64,000 bases of DNA from Negativicutes bacterium (lineage in GTDB: Bacteria; Bacillota; Negativicutes; Anaeromusales; Anaeromusaceae): contig SAAJ01000001.1 in assembly GCA_009929485.1 (NCBI GenBank), forward strand, positions 1-64,000, read 5' to 3'. Made by a program: the position numbers and the translations under genes. The notes beneath the pieces were generated by a model. It was not told where the DNA came from. It worked only from the letters and a program-made list of their open reading frames with translations, and did no database searches. Shown here one piece after another: positions 15,979 through 24,596 of this stretch. The first letter of the stretch is position 1, and each line of letters starts with the position of its first letter.

Positions 15979-17172
15979 CTATTTACCAATTAAATTGGGC
16001 GAGGGAATACGGTGCAGCAACACGCTCGCTAAAAGCAGAGGAAACAAAGATACAGCGAGAGAGACCGGGATGCCCCAGAGGTCAGCCCAGGCGCCGCTGA
16101 TGGCGGCGCCTACGCCGCCCAAACCAAAGGTAAGCCCCAACATCATGCCGGAGGCCATAGCGGCATTTTGGGGCAAAATAGTTTGCGCCCAGACTATGGA
16201 TGAGGGCAAAGAGCCTTGCAGGCCAGCGCCGCCAAGGAAAATAAGGATCCAAGCCGACCAGGATAAAGAGCTGGAGAAGAGAAACAAGGCTAATGAGATT
16301 AGGGCGAGGAGCAGGCAGCCTTGAATGCAACGGGCATGCCCCCAGCGATCACCAGCCCAACCGCCGCAAAAGCTTCCTAAAGCGCCGCCTAAGAGGTACA
16401 CCGTAAGGAAGGTGCCTCCCATGGCGGCGGAGGCGCCCCAAAGCGGCAGTAACAGTGGTAGAAAAGTTAAAAAAGCTACTTGCGTCCAACAGCGCAGCGT
16501 CATGGCGGTATTTAATAACAAAAGAGGTTTAGATCGATACCAAGAGGGGGCTGTGGTGTCTTCTTTAAAAGCAAATTGATGCTGGTCGCGAAGCGGTACC
16601 AAATGCAAACGGGAAGCAAGGCACGCAGCAGCGAGAGCAAGGGCCGGAAAGAAAAGGAACCAAAGACTTTCAAGGCCCCATGTGGAAAGATAGCCTGTCA
16701 GCAGAGCTGGAGCAACCGCAAAACCAATATTGCCGCCACTGATGAACAAGGACATAGAAAACGCCCGGTGGGATGGATCGGTGACGCGCGCCACCAGGGC
16801 GGACGCCAACGGATGGAATACAGAAGAGACCGTACCGGCGACGGCGACCAATAAAAATAAAAAAAGCGGTGAAGGCGCTTCGCCGCTTAAACAGATGAAA
16901 AACGCACTGCCTGGAATTGTGGCTAAGAGAGGCCATGTGGCTCCCTGTCGATCAACCCAATAACCAAAAAACGGCTGCAGAAGACAAGAAGTGATGGCGT
17001 AGACCATGGCCAGCAGGCCGCCTGTGGTGAGGGAAATGTGCATGGTATCTACCAGAAAAGGCAGCATGGGGGGGAGGAAATTATTATAAAAATCACTGGT
17101 GAAATGAGTCAATGCCAAAAGCAGCACCCAGCCCCAATATTGGCGGAAGCCCCAGACTGTTTTACTGTTCAT
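15979..17172 (-). CDS. MFS exporter, fosmidomycin-resistance (Fsr)-like
   Basis: 397-residue major facilitator with about twelve membrane segments. The N-terminal LTHFTSDFYNNFLPPMLPFL closely resembles the Fsr subgroup, and the loop 2-3 motif GYWVDRQG corresponds to the MFS signature GxxxDRxG; the matching C-terminal repeat has GGWAGDRWG. Fsr proteins expel fosmidomycin and related compounds, but natural substrates are mostly unknown. Its start overlaps the end of the DUF896 gene by 11 bases, so the two are co-transcribed. Confidence 0.88.
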   Translation of the reverse strand: MNSKTVWGFRQYWGWVLLLALTHFTSDFYNNFLPPMLPFLVDTMHISLTTGGLLAMVYAITSCLLQPFFGYWVDRQGATWPLLATIPGSAFFICLSGEAPSPLFLFLLVAVAGTVSSVFHPLASALVARVTDPSHRAFSMSLFISGGNIGFAVAPALLTGYLSTWGLESLWFLFFPALALAAACLASRLHLVPLRDQHQFAFKEDTTAPSWYRSKPLLLLNTAMTLRCWTQVAFLTFLPLLLPLWGASAAMGGTFLTVYLLGGALGSFCGGWAGDRWGHARCIQGCLLLALISLALFLFSSSLSWSAWILIFLGGAGLQGSLPSSIVWAQTILPQNAAMASGMMLGLTFGLGGVGAAISGAWADLWGIPVSLAVSLFPLLLASVLLHRIPSPNLIGK

Positions 17173-17344
17173 GGAGTGGAGCCGCCGGAGTGTCTGGGCC
17201 TAATGCTTGGGTGATTTGTACTTTAATATTGTCAATATATTGCCGGCGAAGCAGAAGTTGTTCCTGCTTTTCTTCTTCCGTCAAGCCGATGGAGCGCTGC
17301 TTGCGCGATAAGGCGTTGATGCGTTCAATCGTTTCCAGTGTCAT
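17162..17344 (-). CDS. DUF896 (YnzC-like) small protein
   Basis: A 60-residue helical protein of the DUF896/UPF0291 family, typified by Bacillus YnzC: TIERINALSRKQRSIGLTEE followed by a second helix with QLLLRRQYIDNIKVQI. Function unknown. Earlier in-frame starts exist up to 17422, but GAAAGG is correctly spaced only for the ATG at 17344, and this start matches family N-termini. First gene of a two-gene unit with the MFS exporter. Confidence 0.85.
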   Translation of the reverse strand: MTLETIERINALSRKQRSIGLTEEEKQEQLLLRRQYIDNIKVQITQALGPDTPAAPLHEQ

Positions 17345-17494
17345 AAAATGAGTCATCCTTTCGTAATTACACAACAAAATTGCTTTTAATGAAGAAATTA
17401 TATCATGTAGACAGTATAGCATAAAAGGCTACACGTAAAAAAGATGCAAAGCCGTCCAGGCATCGCATCTTTTACTCGCTTTTCAACAGATACT

Positions 17495-17740
17495 TTAAGT
17501 TGGGGGAGTAGACTTACCTTTCAAGTTGGCAATCGCCTGTTGGTAAGTTTCTGATTGACGGAACTGATTTCCCCTAGCCTCCGCTTCTGCCGGCGTGAAT
17601 TCTTCCATTAACTGCAGCATTTGCTGCATAATGGCAGGAACTATCTCAAGAGGAATTACTTTTTTGGCAGCCATTTCTTTTAAGGCTAACCTTGCATAGC
17701 CAAGAGCTTGAGAGCGAGTGTAGCAGTCAGTATCGTACAC
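17495..17740 (-). CDS. small protein of unknown function
   Basis: I do not recognise this 81-residue protein. It is mostly helical with no membrane segment: YTRSQALGYARLALKEMAAK, a VPAIMQQMLQLMEEF helix, then a polar, Gln-rich C-terminus. AAAAGGA is best spaced for a GTG start at 17740; a GTG three codons earlier overlaps the ribosome site. It precedes DUF896 by about 150 bases on the same strand. No visible terminator. Confidence 0.65.
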   Translation of the reverse strand: MYDTDCYTRSQALGYARLALKEMAAKKVIPLEIVPAIMQQMLQLMEEFTPAEAEARGNQFRQSETYQQAIANLKGKSTPPT

Positions 17741-17912
17741 GTGAATCACTCCTTTTAGTATGATGCATCTTTATTGATACTAAAATTCGTCTTACTATGT
17801 CATTTTCCTGCGTTATATTATGATAAGTTCAATCTTTTGTCACAAAGACGCCAAATATTTGCCATGTCTGAACGATACAATAAAGACACAAACAAAACAG
17901 GAGGGATTAACA

Positions 17913-18332
17913 ATGATGAAAAAAAGATGGATAGCAACTTTGGCTGCTGGGGTAATTCTTGTTTCAGCTGCATGGGTATCGGCGGCGCCTATGGGTCCTA
18001 TGGGCGGTGGTCCAGGAGCTGGCGGCGAGCGCCCTTGCTTGTTTAACAACGCCACCTGGACGGATGCGCAGAAAGCAGAGTTTCAACAGGATATAGCAGC
18101 ACATCACGAGAAAATGCTGGCTTTGAAAAAAGACTTTTTGAATCAAGAAGTAGCAAAGGGTTTGATTAGCCGAGAACAGGCTGACCAACACCTGCAATTC
18201 ATGCAAGAGCGCATGGAATGGATGAAAGCGCACCCGGGTGAAATGGGCAAACATCATCGCGGTATGATGAACGGAGCAGGCAGAGGGAATATGCCGTGCC
18301 AGACTGCTCCTGGTGGAACTCAAAACCAATAA
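17913..18332 (+). CDS. exported Met/Gly-rich helical protein (DUF2680/Spy-like)
   Basis: 139 residues. A signal peptide (MMKKRWIATLAAGVILVSAA..., cleaved near VSA-AP, about residue 26) targets it across the membrane. The mature part starts with a Gly/Met/Pro-rich stretch, then about 60 residues of amphipathic helix with LISREQADQHLQFMQERMEW, and ends in a His/Met/Gly-rich tail. The pattern is like DUF2680/YckD and loosely like Spy/CpxP chaperones. A role in envelope stress or metal binding is inference. AGGAGGGA at 17899 decides the start. Confidence 0.75.
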   Translation: MMKKRWIATLAAGVILVSAAWVSAAPMGPMGGGPGAGGERPCLFNNATWTDAQKAEFQQDIAAHHEKMLALKKDFLNQEVAKGLISREQADQHLQFMQERMEWMKAHPGEMGKHHRGMMNGAGRGNMPCQTAPGGTQNQ

Positions 18333-18349
18333 TAGTATCTGCAGTAGAC

Positions 18350-18386
18350 AAATGCGAGCCAGTAAAAGCCTGGCTCGCATTTTTAT
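18350..18386 (+). terminator. terminator of the exported helical protein gene
   Basis: Perfect 12-bp stem AAATGCGAGCCA / TGGCTCGCATTT with TTTTATTTT. Confidence 0.9.
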
Positions 18387-18548
18387 TTTAATTTTGGCAG
18401 GATATTATGCAATAACAGAGAATATGCTAGAGAATATGCTATGAAAGTTATAGGTTTTCCCAACAAGAAAACCTTTCTGGAGTCAGGCGGATTTCCGGCG
18501 GCTAACTGTTGAATAGCAAGTATTAAAATTGAAGGAGTGTAGTAGAAG

Positions 18549-18818
18549 ATGAAAGTCGTAATTACGATTATTGGTAAGGATCGCGTAGGTATTGTTGCTA
18601 TGGCCAGTAATGTGCTGGCGGAAAATCAGGTAAATATTTTGGACATCAATCAAAATATTGTTGATGGCTTTTTTAATATGGTAATGATTGCTGAAACTGG
18701 TGAAAGCAAAGTTTCTCTCAAAGAACTGCAGGCTATTTTTGCAGCGAAAGGCAAGGAACTGGGCTTGGAAATTAAAGTGCAGCATGAAGATATTTTTCAA
18801 AGCATGCACCGCATTTAA
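18549..18818 (+). CDS. ACT-domain protein (UPF0237)
   Basis: An 89-residue stand-alone ACT domain, starting KVVITIIGKDRVGIVAMASN, the ligand-binding loop of the fold, and ending in a helix (KELQAIFAAKGKELGLEIKV). UPF0237 proteins are small amino-acid-binding regulators of unknown target and are typically encoded next to UPF0210 genes, as here. GAAGGAG precedes the ATG. The 130 bases before it hold a 12-bp tandem repeat (GAGAATATGCTA, about 18417-18440) and a weak hairpin. Confidence 0.9.
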   Translation: MKVVITIIGKDRVGIVAMASNVLAENQVNILDINQNIVDGFFNMVMIAETGESKVSLKELQAIFAAKGKELGLEIKVQHEDIFQSMHRI

Positions 18819-18860
18819 ATTAGCAACAGGGCGTTGCTCACTTTTGGAAGGAGTTTATTG

Positions 18861-20219
18861 ATGTTAAGCATTAAAGATATTTTAGAAACGAACCGCATGA
18901 TCAGTGAAAATAACCTTGATGTGCGGACGATTACGATGGGGATTAGTTTGCGCGATTGCGCCCACCCCGATTTAGACCGTTTCTGTCAAAATGTATATGA
19001 AAAAATCACACGCCGCGCCGAGCATTTAGTGCGTATTGGCGAAGAAATTGAAAGCGAATATGGCATTCCCATTATTAACAAGCGGATATCCATTACGCCA
19101 ATCGCGATTGCCGCGGAAAGCTGTCGTACCGACAGCCTTGTACCTGTAGCTCAGATTTTGGACAAAGCGGCCAAAGAAGTTGGGGTTAACTTTATCGGCG
19201 GGTTTTCCGCCTTGGTTGAAAAAGGCTATACCGAAGGCGACCGCCGTTTGATTGCATCCATTCCTGAAGCGCTGGCTTGCACAGATCGTGTGTGCGCGTC
19301 GGTCAATGTGGGTTCTACCAAGACTGGCATTAATATGGATGCCGTCCGGGAAATGGGCGACGTCATTGTGAAAGCGGCTGCTTTGACTGCGGATCGCGAT
19401 GCCATTGGCTGCGCTAAATTGGTTGTGTTCGCTAATGTGCCCCAAGACAATCCGTTCATGGCTGGCGCTTTTCATGGCGTAGGAGAGCCGGAGACGGTTA
19501 TTAATGTGGGCGTTAGCGGTCCGGGCGTTGTGAAACGAGCCTTGGAAGATGTTAAAGGCCAAGATTTCAGCATGGTGGCGGAAACCATTAAGAAAACCGC
19601 TTTTAAAATCACCCGTGTAGGACAACTGGTAGCTCAGGAGGCTTCGCGGCGTTTGGGCGTGCAGTTTGGTATTGTAGATTTGTCCTTGGCGCCGACGCCG
19701 GCCATTGGCGACAGTGTAGCGCATATTTTGGAAGAGATGGGCTTGGAGAGCTGCGGCGCCCCCGGCACGACAGCGGCTTTGGCTTTGCTGAACGATGCGG
19801 TTAAAAAAGGCGGCTTGATGGCTTCTTCCCATGTTGGCGGTTTGAGCGGCGCGTTTATTCCCGTTAGCGAAGATGCGGGCATGATTGCTGCTGTGGAACG
19901 CGGCGCTTTGACGCTAGAGAAACTGGAAGCTATGACCTGTGTTTGTTCCGTTGGCCTTGACATGATTGCCGTTCCCGGCGATACGCCGTCTACTACGTTG
20001 GCAGCTATTATTGCAGACGAAGCGGCAATTGGCATGATTAATAATAAAACTACGGCTGTGCGTATTATTCCGGTGCCTGGTAAAAAGGTCGGCGATAGTG
20101 TGGAGTTTGGCGGCTTGTTGGGCTATAGTCCCATTCTGCCGGTAAATCGTTTTAGTTCTGCTGAATTTATTGCCAGGGGCGGGCGGATTCCCGCGCCTGT
20201 GCGCAGCTTGACCAACTGA
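18861..20219 (+). CDS. UPF0210 / DUF711 family protein
   Basis: 452-residue cytosolic protein of the UPF0210 (PFL-like, DUF711) family. Structures in this family resemble the pyruvate formate-lyase barrel without the glycyl radical; the reaction is unknown. Typical segments: [38 protein letters not shown], and the Gly-rich [12 protein letters not shown] near the end. GGAAGGAG fixes the ATG at 18861. It follows the ACT gene at 42 bases, the usual pairing, which suggests that the ACT protein regulates or partners it. Confidence 0.92.
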   Translation: MLSIKDILETNRMISENNLDVRTITMGISLRDCAHPDLDRFCQNVYEKITRRAEHLVRIGEEIESEYGIPIINKRISITPIAIAAESCRTDSLVPVAQILDKAAKEVGVNFIGGFSALVEKGYTEGDRRLIASIPEALACTDRVCASVNVGSTKTGINMDAVREMGDVIVKAAALTADRDAIGCAKLVVFANVPQDNPFMAGAFHGVGEPETVINVGVSGPGVVKRALEDVKGQDFSMVAETIKKTAFKITRVGQLVAQEASRRLGVQFGIVDLSLAPTPAIGDSVAHILEEMGLESCGAPGTTAALALLNDAVKKGGLMASSHVGGLSGAFIPVSEDAGMIAAVERGALTLEKLEAMTCVCSVGLDMIAVPGDTPSTTLAAIIADEAAIGMINNKTTAVRIIPVPGKKVGDSVEFGGLLGYSPILPVNRFSSAEFIARGGRIPAPVRSLTN

Positions 20220-20227
20220 GGCTTGGC

Positions 20228-20860
20228 ATGAGAGTGACGAAAGCCGTCAAAGGGCAGATGCTGAAGGTGCTGGAGCAGACCTATGGTCATATTGGTACAG
20301 CGCTTCATTATACATCGCCTTTTGAACTGTTGGTGGCTGTAATTCTTTCGGCGCAGTGCACAGATGAACGTGTGAATATCACCACAGGAAGATTATTTCT
20401 CAAAGCCAACACGCCGGAGGCTATTCTGCTCTTAGGGTTGCAAGCGTTGGAGGAAGAGATCAAGGATTGCGGCTTGTTCCGTGCTAAGGCCAAAAATATT
20501 TTGGCTATGAGCCGGCTGCTGTTGGAACGTCATCAAGGACAAGTTCCCGATACCTTTAACTCTCTCATTGCGTTGCCGGGAGTGGGCCGAAAAACCGCTA
20601 ATGTTATTTTAAGCGTTCTTTATAATGTGCCGGCTATTGCGGTGGATACGCACGTGTTTCGCGTGGCGAATCGGTTGCGCCTGGGAACCGGCGATACGCC
20701 GGAAGCGGTGGAGGCGGCGCTGCAGAAGGCTATTCCTAAAAAGGACTGGGCAGCGGCGCATCATTGGCTGATTTGGCATGGCCGGAAAATTTGCAAGGCG
20801 CGCAGGCCTTTGTGTGATGATTGTCCTGTGCAGGATTTGTGTCCCAGCATGAAGCCATGA
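20228..20860 (+). CDS. nth: endonuclease III
   Basis: Base-excision repair glycosylase/AP lyase that removes oxidised pyrimidines. 210 residues. The helix-hairpin-helix LPGVGRKTANVIL carries the catalytic Lys, the following VDTHVFRV carries the catalytic Asp, and the C-terminal C-x6-C-x2-C-x5-C motif (CKARRPLCDDCPVQDLC) binds a [4Fe-4S] cluster. It begins eight bases after the UPF0210 stop, so it is part of that transcript. Confidence 0.96.
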   Translation: MRVTKAVKGQMLKVLEQTYGHIGTALHYTSPFELLVAVILSAQCTDERVNITTGRLFLKANTPEAILLLGLQALEEEIKDCGLFRAKAKNILAMSRLLLERHQGQVPDTFNSLIALPGVGRKTANVILSVLYNVPAIAVDTHVFRVANRLRLGTGDTPEAVEAALQKAIPKKDWAAAHHWLIWHGRKICKARRPLCDDCPVQDLCPSMKP

Positions 20861-20888
20861 GTTTGACAACCAAAGGAGGGATTTTGAC

Positions 20889-21344
20889 ATGCATTTGCGT
20901 AAAGCGACATTTGGAGATGTAGAAGCCATCCATAAGCTTGTCAACGATTATGCACAGCAAGGAGTTATGCTGCCGCGTTCGCGCAACTCCATTTATGAAA
21001 CCTTGCGGGATGTAATTATTGCCGAAGAGGATGATCGGCTGGTTGGTGTAGGAAGCCTGCATCTTTCCTGGGACGCCTTGGCTGAGGTAAGGGCCTTAGC
21101 CATTGCGCCTGGTTTCCAGCGGCGGGGCATCGGCAGACAGATTGTGGAAGAGCTGCTTATTGAAGGCCGGGCGTTGGGGGTAAAGACCTTCTTTACCTTG
21201 ACGTATCAGCCGGAATTTTTTGGGACCTTGGGCTTTTCCGAGGTTACCAAAGAAGAATTGCCGCAGAAAGTTTGGAAAGAATGTATAAACTGTCCCAAAT
21301 TCCCTAACTGCGATGAAGTGGCTATGGTGAAACGGGAAGGTTGA
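20889..21344 (+). CDS. GNAT N-acetyltransferase, ArgA-like
   Basis: 151-residue GNAT domain with the acetyl-CoA loop GFQRRGIGRQIVEELL and an N-terminal MHLRKATFGDVEAIHKLVND. It resembles the short N-acetylglutamate synthases (arginine pathway) in EVRALAIAPGFQ and in the tail with a CxxCPxFPxCxE-like Cys pattern (ECINCPKFPNCDE). Other arginine genes are absent, so the substrate is uncertain. AAAGGAGG precedes the ATG, 28 bases after nth. Confidence 0.85.
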   Translation: MHLRKATFGDVEAIHKLVNDYAQQGVMLPRSRNSIYETLRDVIIAEEDDRLVGVGSLHLSWDALAEVRALAIAPGFQRRGIGRQIVEELLIEGRALGVKTFFTLTYQPEFFGTLGFSEVTKEELPQKVWKECINCPKFPNCDEVAMVKREG

Positions 21345-21347
21345 AGT

Positions 21348-21391
21348 GAAAAAAGCCGGGATATCCTTGACGGATACCCTGGCTTTTTTCT
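21348..21391 (+). terminator. terminator after the GNAT gene
   Basis: Long stem GAAAAAAGCCGGGATATCC / GGATACCCTGGCTTTTTTC with a small asymmetry, ending in T-run. Confidence 0.88.
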
Positions 21392-21465
21392 TGATTTAAA
21401 AGAGTGGAGTCGCAACTGATGACGGCAGCCGCGAAATTTTTTTGTTCGTTTCCTGGATTGCGTTA

Positions 21466-21957
21466 TTAGGCCCAGCCTTGCAGCATTTCCAAAAGCTTTT
21501 GCACGTGAATCTGCTCTTCGGACTGCAGTGCCGTGAAAATTTTACGAACCTCGTCGTTTTTAGTGCTATTGGCAATTTGCTCGTATAGCTGTACTGACTC
21601 TTTTTCGCCTTGCAGGGCAATTTCTAAGATGGAACTGACGGAAGTGCATGCCGCAACTTTTTGCGCCGCTTGGGCTTCCGCCGGGAAGGAAAGGGAAGTG
21701 CCTATTTTTTGAATGATCGCCGCGGTTTCAGCATCCAGCGCTTCTGGTGCGCTGCCGTTTTTTTGCGTCTGTACGGTGGCCAAGATTTTTTTGACACCTT
21801 CTAAGTGATTATTGGTCTGACCTGAAAGAAGGAGCACCAAATTGCGTTGATCTTCGTTTTCCATACGTCTTGCGGCTTCTAAATAAAACTGAGCACCGCG
21901 TGCTTCTAATTCTATGGCGAAGCGAATCGAGTCCAAATCAGTTAATAGGGGAGCCAT
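21466..21957 (-). CDS. ferritin-like (rubrerythrin-type) protein
   Basis: 163-residue four-helix protein related to rubrerythrins, which reduce peroxides at a di-iron site in anaerobes. Helix 1 has IELEARGAQFYLEAA and helix 3 IALQGEKESVQLYEQIA, each supplying a Glu; helix 4 has the EExxH motif SEEQIH. In helix 2 the corresponding motif is GQTNNH, with Thr in place of the ligand Glu, so the metal site may be altered. There is no rubredoxin domain. AAAGGAGG precedes the ATG. A single-gene unit. Confidence 0.82.
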   Translation of the reverse strand: MAPLLTDLDSIRFAIELEARGAQFYLEAARRMENEDQRNLVLLLSGQTNNHLEGVKKILATVQTQKNGSAPEALDAETAAIIQKIGTSLSFPAEAQAAQKVAACTSVSSILEIALQGEKESVQLYEQIANSTKNDEVRKIFTALQSEEQIHVQKLLEMLQGWA

Positions 21958-22224
21958 GAAAAAACCTCCTTTATTAATGCAGCGTTAATTTATAAATGCA
22001 CAGTAAGAAGCGCATTTAATAATTTATAAAATTAGACGCATAACAAAGAATTCCTGCTTGTTGTGAGTAAATATCTTATACTTATGTACGGTAAAAAGGA
22101 AAAAGCATAAATTACAAGGAGATAACAGCAGGAATTTTCTTGAGAAGCGCGAAAAAATGATATATAATCATTCATACCCTTTCTGTTGTAGTTGTTTTGT
22201 GATTGGAGGGTGTTGAAAGACATA

Positions 22225-22857
22225 ATGAGTAAGAAAAAAATGGCCTATTGGGGAAGTGCTTTAGTAACGTTTCTATTGTGCGTGCTGGGAGGAACTGGAT
22301 TTTTTTCTCCGGCAGAGGCGGCAGCAGATGCTGTGCGCAGTAATTACGCCAAGGAATTTGCCGAGTCGGCTGCTACGGCAATTCTGGTGGAAAAGTCGAA
22401 GCATCGCTTAACGGTGTTTCATGAAGGCAAGGAGTTAAAAACGTATCCTTGTGCCTTTGGCGTGAACCCGGATGGCGATAAAAAAGAACGCGGCGACAAT
22501 CGGACGCCGGAAGGACGCTTTTTTGTAACGGAAAAAGAGCGCTTGGGCAGCCATCCCTATTTGGGCAGATCTTGGTTGGGCCTTAGTTATCCGGATGTGG
22601 GCCATGCCGAACGCGGCTTGGGTGATCAGCTTATCAGCTATGGCGAATATCAACGTATTGTCACGGCAAATGAACAGCTGGCTTTGCCGCCCCAGGATAC
22701 GCAGCTTGGCGGTTGGATCGGCATTCATGGCGGGCGTGACGAGGCGACGCGGGAAGGACGAGACTGGACCGAAGGCTGCATCGCCATGGTAGACAGTGAT
22801 TTAGAAGAAATTTACCCGTATATTCGTTATGGTACGGCAGTAGTAGTGGTTCGTTAA
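22225..22857 (+). CDS. exported L,D-transpeptidase (YkuD)
   Basis: Cross-links or modifies peptidoglycan through 3-3 bonds outside the membrane. 210 residues: signal anchor (about 8-35), then a YkuD domain with ILVEKSKHRLTVF at its start and the catalytic region IHGGRDEATREGRDWTEGCI, holding the active His and Cys. The start is not firm: GGAGGG lies 14 bases before the ATG at 22225, a long spacing, and in-frame TTG/GTG codons lie between. The next gene, 57 bases on, is a second L,D-transpeptidase. Confidence 0.88.
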   Translation: MSKKKMAYWGSALVTFLLCVLGGTGFFSPAEAAADAVRSNYAKEFAESAATAILVEKSKHRLTVFHEGKELKTYPCAFGVNPDGDKKERGDNRTPEGRFFVTEKERLGSHPYLGRSWLGLSYPDVGHAERGLGDQLISYGEYQRIVTANEQLALPPQDTQLGGWIGIHGGRDEATREGRDWTEGCIAMVDSDLEEIYPYIRYGTAVVVVR

Positions 22858-22914
22858 CAACTTGACGACGCGTACATAATCAAAGGCATCACAATAAAGT
22901 AAGGAGGGAGATCC

Positions 22915-23586
22915 ATGAAAAAATGGCTGAGTCTCCTCCTGTTCCTGCTGATGTTGGCAGGTGTTGCTTTACCGGCGGAAGCTGCTTATGAGCTGCGGCT
23001 GAATGTGCCGGAATATAAGTTGCGTTTGTTTGATGGTTCGCGTTTGTTGAAAGAATACAGTGTTGCGGTAGGGACTCCTTACGAGCAGACGCCGGTGGGG
23101 CAGTTCAGCGTTTTCTATAAGGAGAAGTATCCTACTTGGCATCCTGGCAGCGGCTTTGTGGACAAGACGCCGGTTCCTCCGGGACCTGCTAATCCCCTGG
23201 GGACAAGGTGGATGGAATTTTCGCGTTCCTATGGTATTCATGGCACCAATAAGGATTGGAGTATTGAATATCCTGTGTCCGGCGGTTGCGTGCGCATGTA
23301 CAATCGGGATGTGGAAGAGCTTTTTGAGAAGATTTCCTTGGGGACGCTGGTGCTGGTAACGTATGAAACGATGAGCCTTACGGAAAAGGCAGATGGCTTG
23401 TATTTAACCATTTTCCCGGACATTTATGAAAAACGCAGTTCTACCTGGAGGGCTTTTTTGGCGTTGTACCAGCCCTATGCCGGCGAATATGTCTTGCTGC
23501 GCAAACCGGAATTTGCGGCAGCGCAGGAAACGGTTTGGAGCGGGAAGGTGGCTGTGCGCAAGCAAGCTTTGCGAATGGGCTTATAA
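22915..23586 (+). CDS. exported L,D-transpeptidase (YkuD), second copy
   Basis: 223 residues: a clear signal peptide (LLLFLLMLAGVALPAEA, cleaved near residue 23) and a YkuD domain with RLNVPEYKLRLFDG, YGIHGTNKDWSIEYPVSGGC and VRMYN. The motif HGTN...SGGCVRM is the canonical one, in contrast to the first copy (TEGC). An extra 60-residue C-terminal part follows. AAGGAGGGAG precedes the ATG. The two genes share a transcript that ends at the terminator at 23587. Confidence 0.92.
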   Translation: MKKWLSLLLFLLMLAGVALPAEAAYELRLNVPEYKLRLFDGSRLLKEYSVAVGTPYEQTPVGQFSVFYKEKYPTWHPGSGFVDKTPVPPGPANPLGTRWMEFSRSYGIHGTNKDWSIEYPVSGGCVRMYNRDVEELFEKISLGTLVLVTYETMSLTEKADGLYLTIFPDIYEKRSSTWRAFLALYQPYAGEYVLLRKPEFAAAQETVWSGKVAVRKQALRMGL

Positions 23587-23627
23587 GAAAAAGGCTGTTT
23601 CGATCTATGTCGAAGCAGCCTTTTTTC
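23587..23627 (+). terminator. terminator of the L,D-transpeptidase pair
   Basis: GGCTG-TTTCG / CGAAG-CAGCC stem bounded by GAAAAA and TTTTTTC. Confidence 0.88.
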
Positions 23628-23661
23628 TTATATATTCATTGCCACCGTAGCCTCATTCGTG

Positions 23662-23691
23662 CCCTCCGGTTCTCCGATTCTCCTGTTCAAT
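23662..23691. repeat. dispersed 30-bp repeat, copy 2
   Basis: 28 of 30 bases match 1001-1030. It lies between convergent genes. Confidence 0.65.
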
Positions 23692-23731
23692 TTCCGTGGT
23701 TCCCGTCAAAAGACTGCGTTAAGAGTTTTTC

Positions 23732-24406
23732 TTATAAAGTAAGAGTTTCGCCGGGCTTGAGGATGCGGACCGGCGTAGATAAACGAGATTCTACGTCCTG
23801 CTTGAACTGGCCTGGGTCTTGTTCGATGACAGGCCAAGTGCTGTAGTGCATGGGAACGACCATAGCCGGCTTGAGCATGGCAACGGCTTCGGCGGCGTCT
23901 TTGGGGCCCATCGTGAAGTTGCCGCCGATAGGTAATAGCGCGCAGTCGATACTTTCCAGGCGTCCTAAGAGGGTCATGTCGCCGAAAAGGGCCGTATCAC
24001 CGGCAAAATAAACCCGCTGTTCTCCTTGACGGACAATAAAGCCGCAAGCGTGTCCGCCAGGAACACCAGCGCCATGAAAAGCAGGGGTGACCCGAACGGA
24101 GCCGAAAGGAAAATCAAAAGTGCCCCCAAGATGCATAGCATGGGTTTTGCATTCCTGGCCTGCGCATAAATTAGCAATCTCAGCAGTACTGATGATTGTA
24201 GCGCCGGTGCGTTTGGCGATAGCGACAGCGTCGCCTAGATGATCGAAGTGACCGTGTGAAACAAGGATGTAGTGACAGTCCATTTCTTCCGGCTGGGCTA
24301 TTTGAAAGGGGTTGTCTTTTAAAAACGGATCGAACAAAAGAACGGTTCCTTGATTTTCCCAGCTAAAACAGGCATGACCATAGTAGCGTAACTGGCTCAC
24401 GTGCAA
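23732..24406 (-). CDS. UPF0173 metallo-beta-lactamase-fold hydrolase
   Basis: 224-residue cytosolic metal-dependent hydrolase (UPF0173/YtkL group). Zinc-binding motifs: SHGHFDHLGD (HxHxDH), His in TPAFHGAG, Asp in YFAGDTALFGDM and His in VPMHYSTWPV. Substrate unknown; family members hydrolyse small esters or lactones. Translation begins at GTG with GGGAGG upstream. The divergent neighbour is korA. Confidence 0.92.
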   Translation of the reverse strand: MHVSQLRYYGHACFSWENQGTVLLFDPFLKDNPFQIAQPEEMDCHYILVSHGHFDHLGDAVAIAKRTGATIISTAEIANLCAGQECKTHAMHLGGTFDFPFGSVRVTPAFHGAGVPGGHACGFIVRQGEQRVYFAGDTALFGDMTLLGRLESIDCALLPIGGNFTMGPKDAAEAVAMLKPAMVVPMHYSTWPVIEQDPGQFKQDVESRLSTPVRILKPGETLTL

Positions 24407-24596
24407 AACCTCCCTTTGGTTTCTTTGCTAATTAGTATACTCTAAGAAATACTCGGGAGCAATGCAACGGAGTTAGGCTTTCGCTACAAGAGTTCTTTCC
24501 ATTTAAAAGGAATTCATGAAGTGAATGACGAACCGTAACAACAGAAAAAACTGACAACCTGGAAACGGAAGAGCATAAAGGGGGCGAAAGAATTTT

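Noticed and set aside
18381-18548. Riboswitch before the ACT gene
   Set aside because: Only a short tandem repeat and a weak hairpin are present; no conserved core seen.
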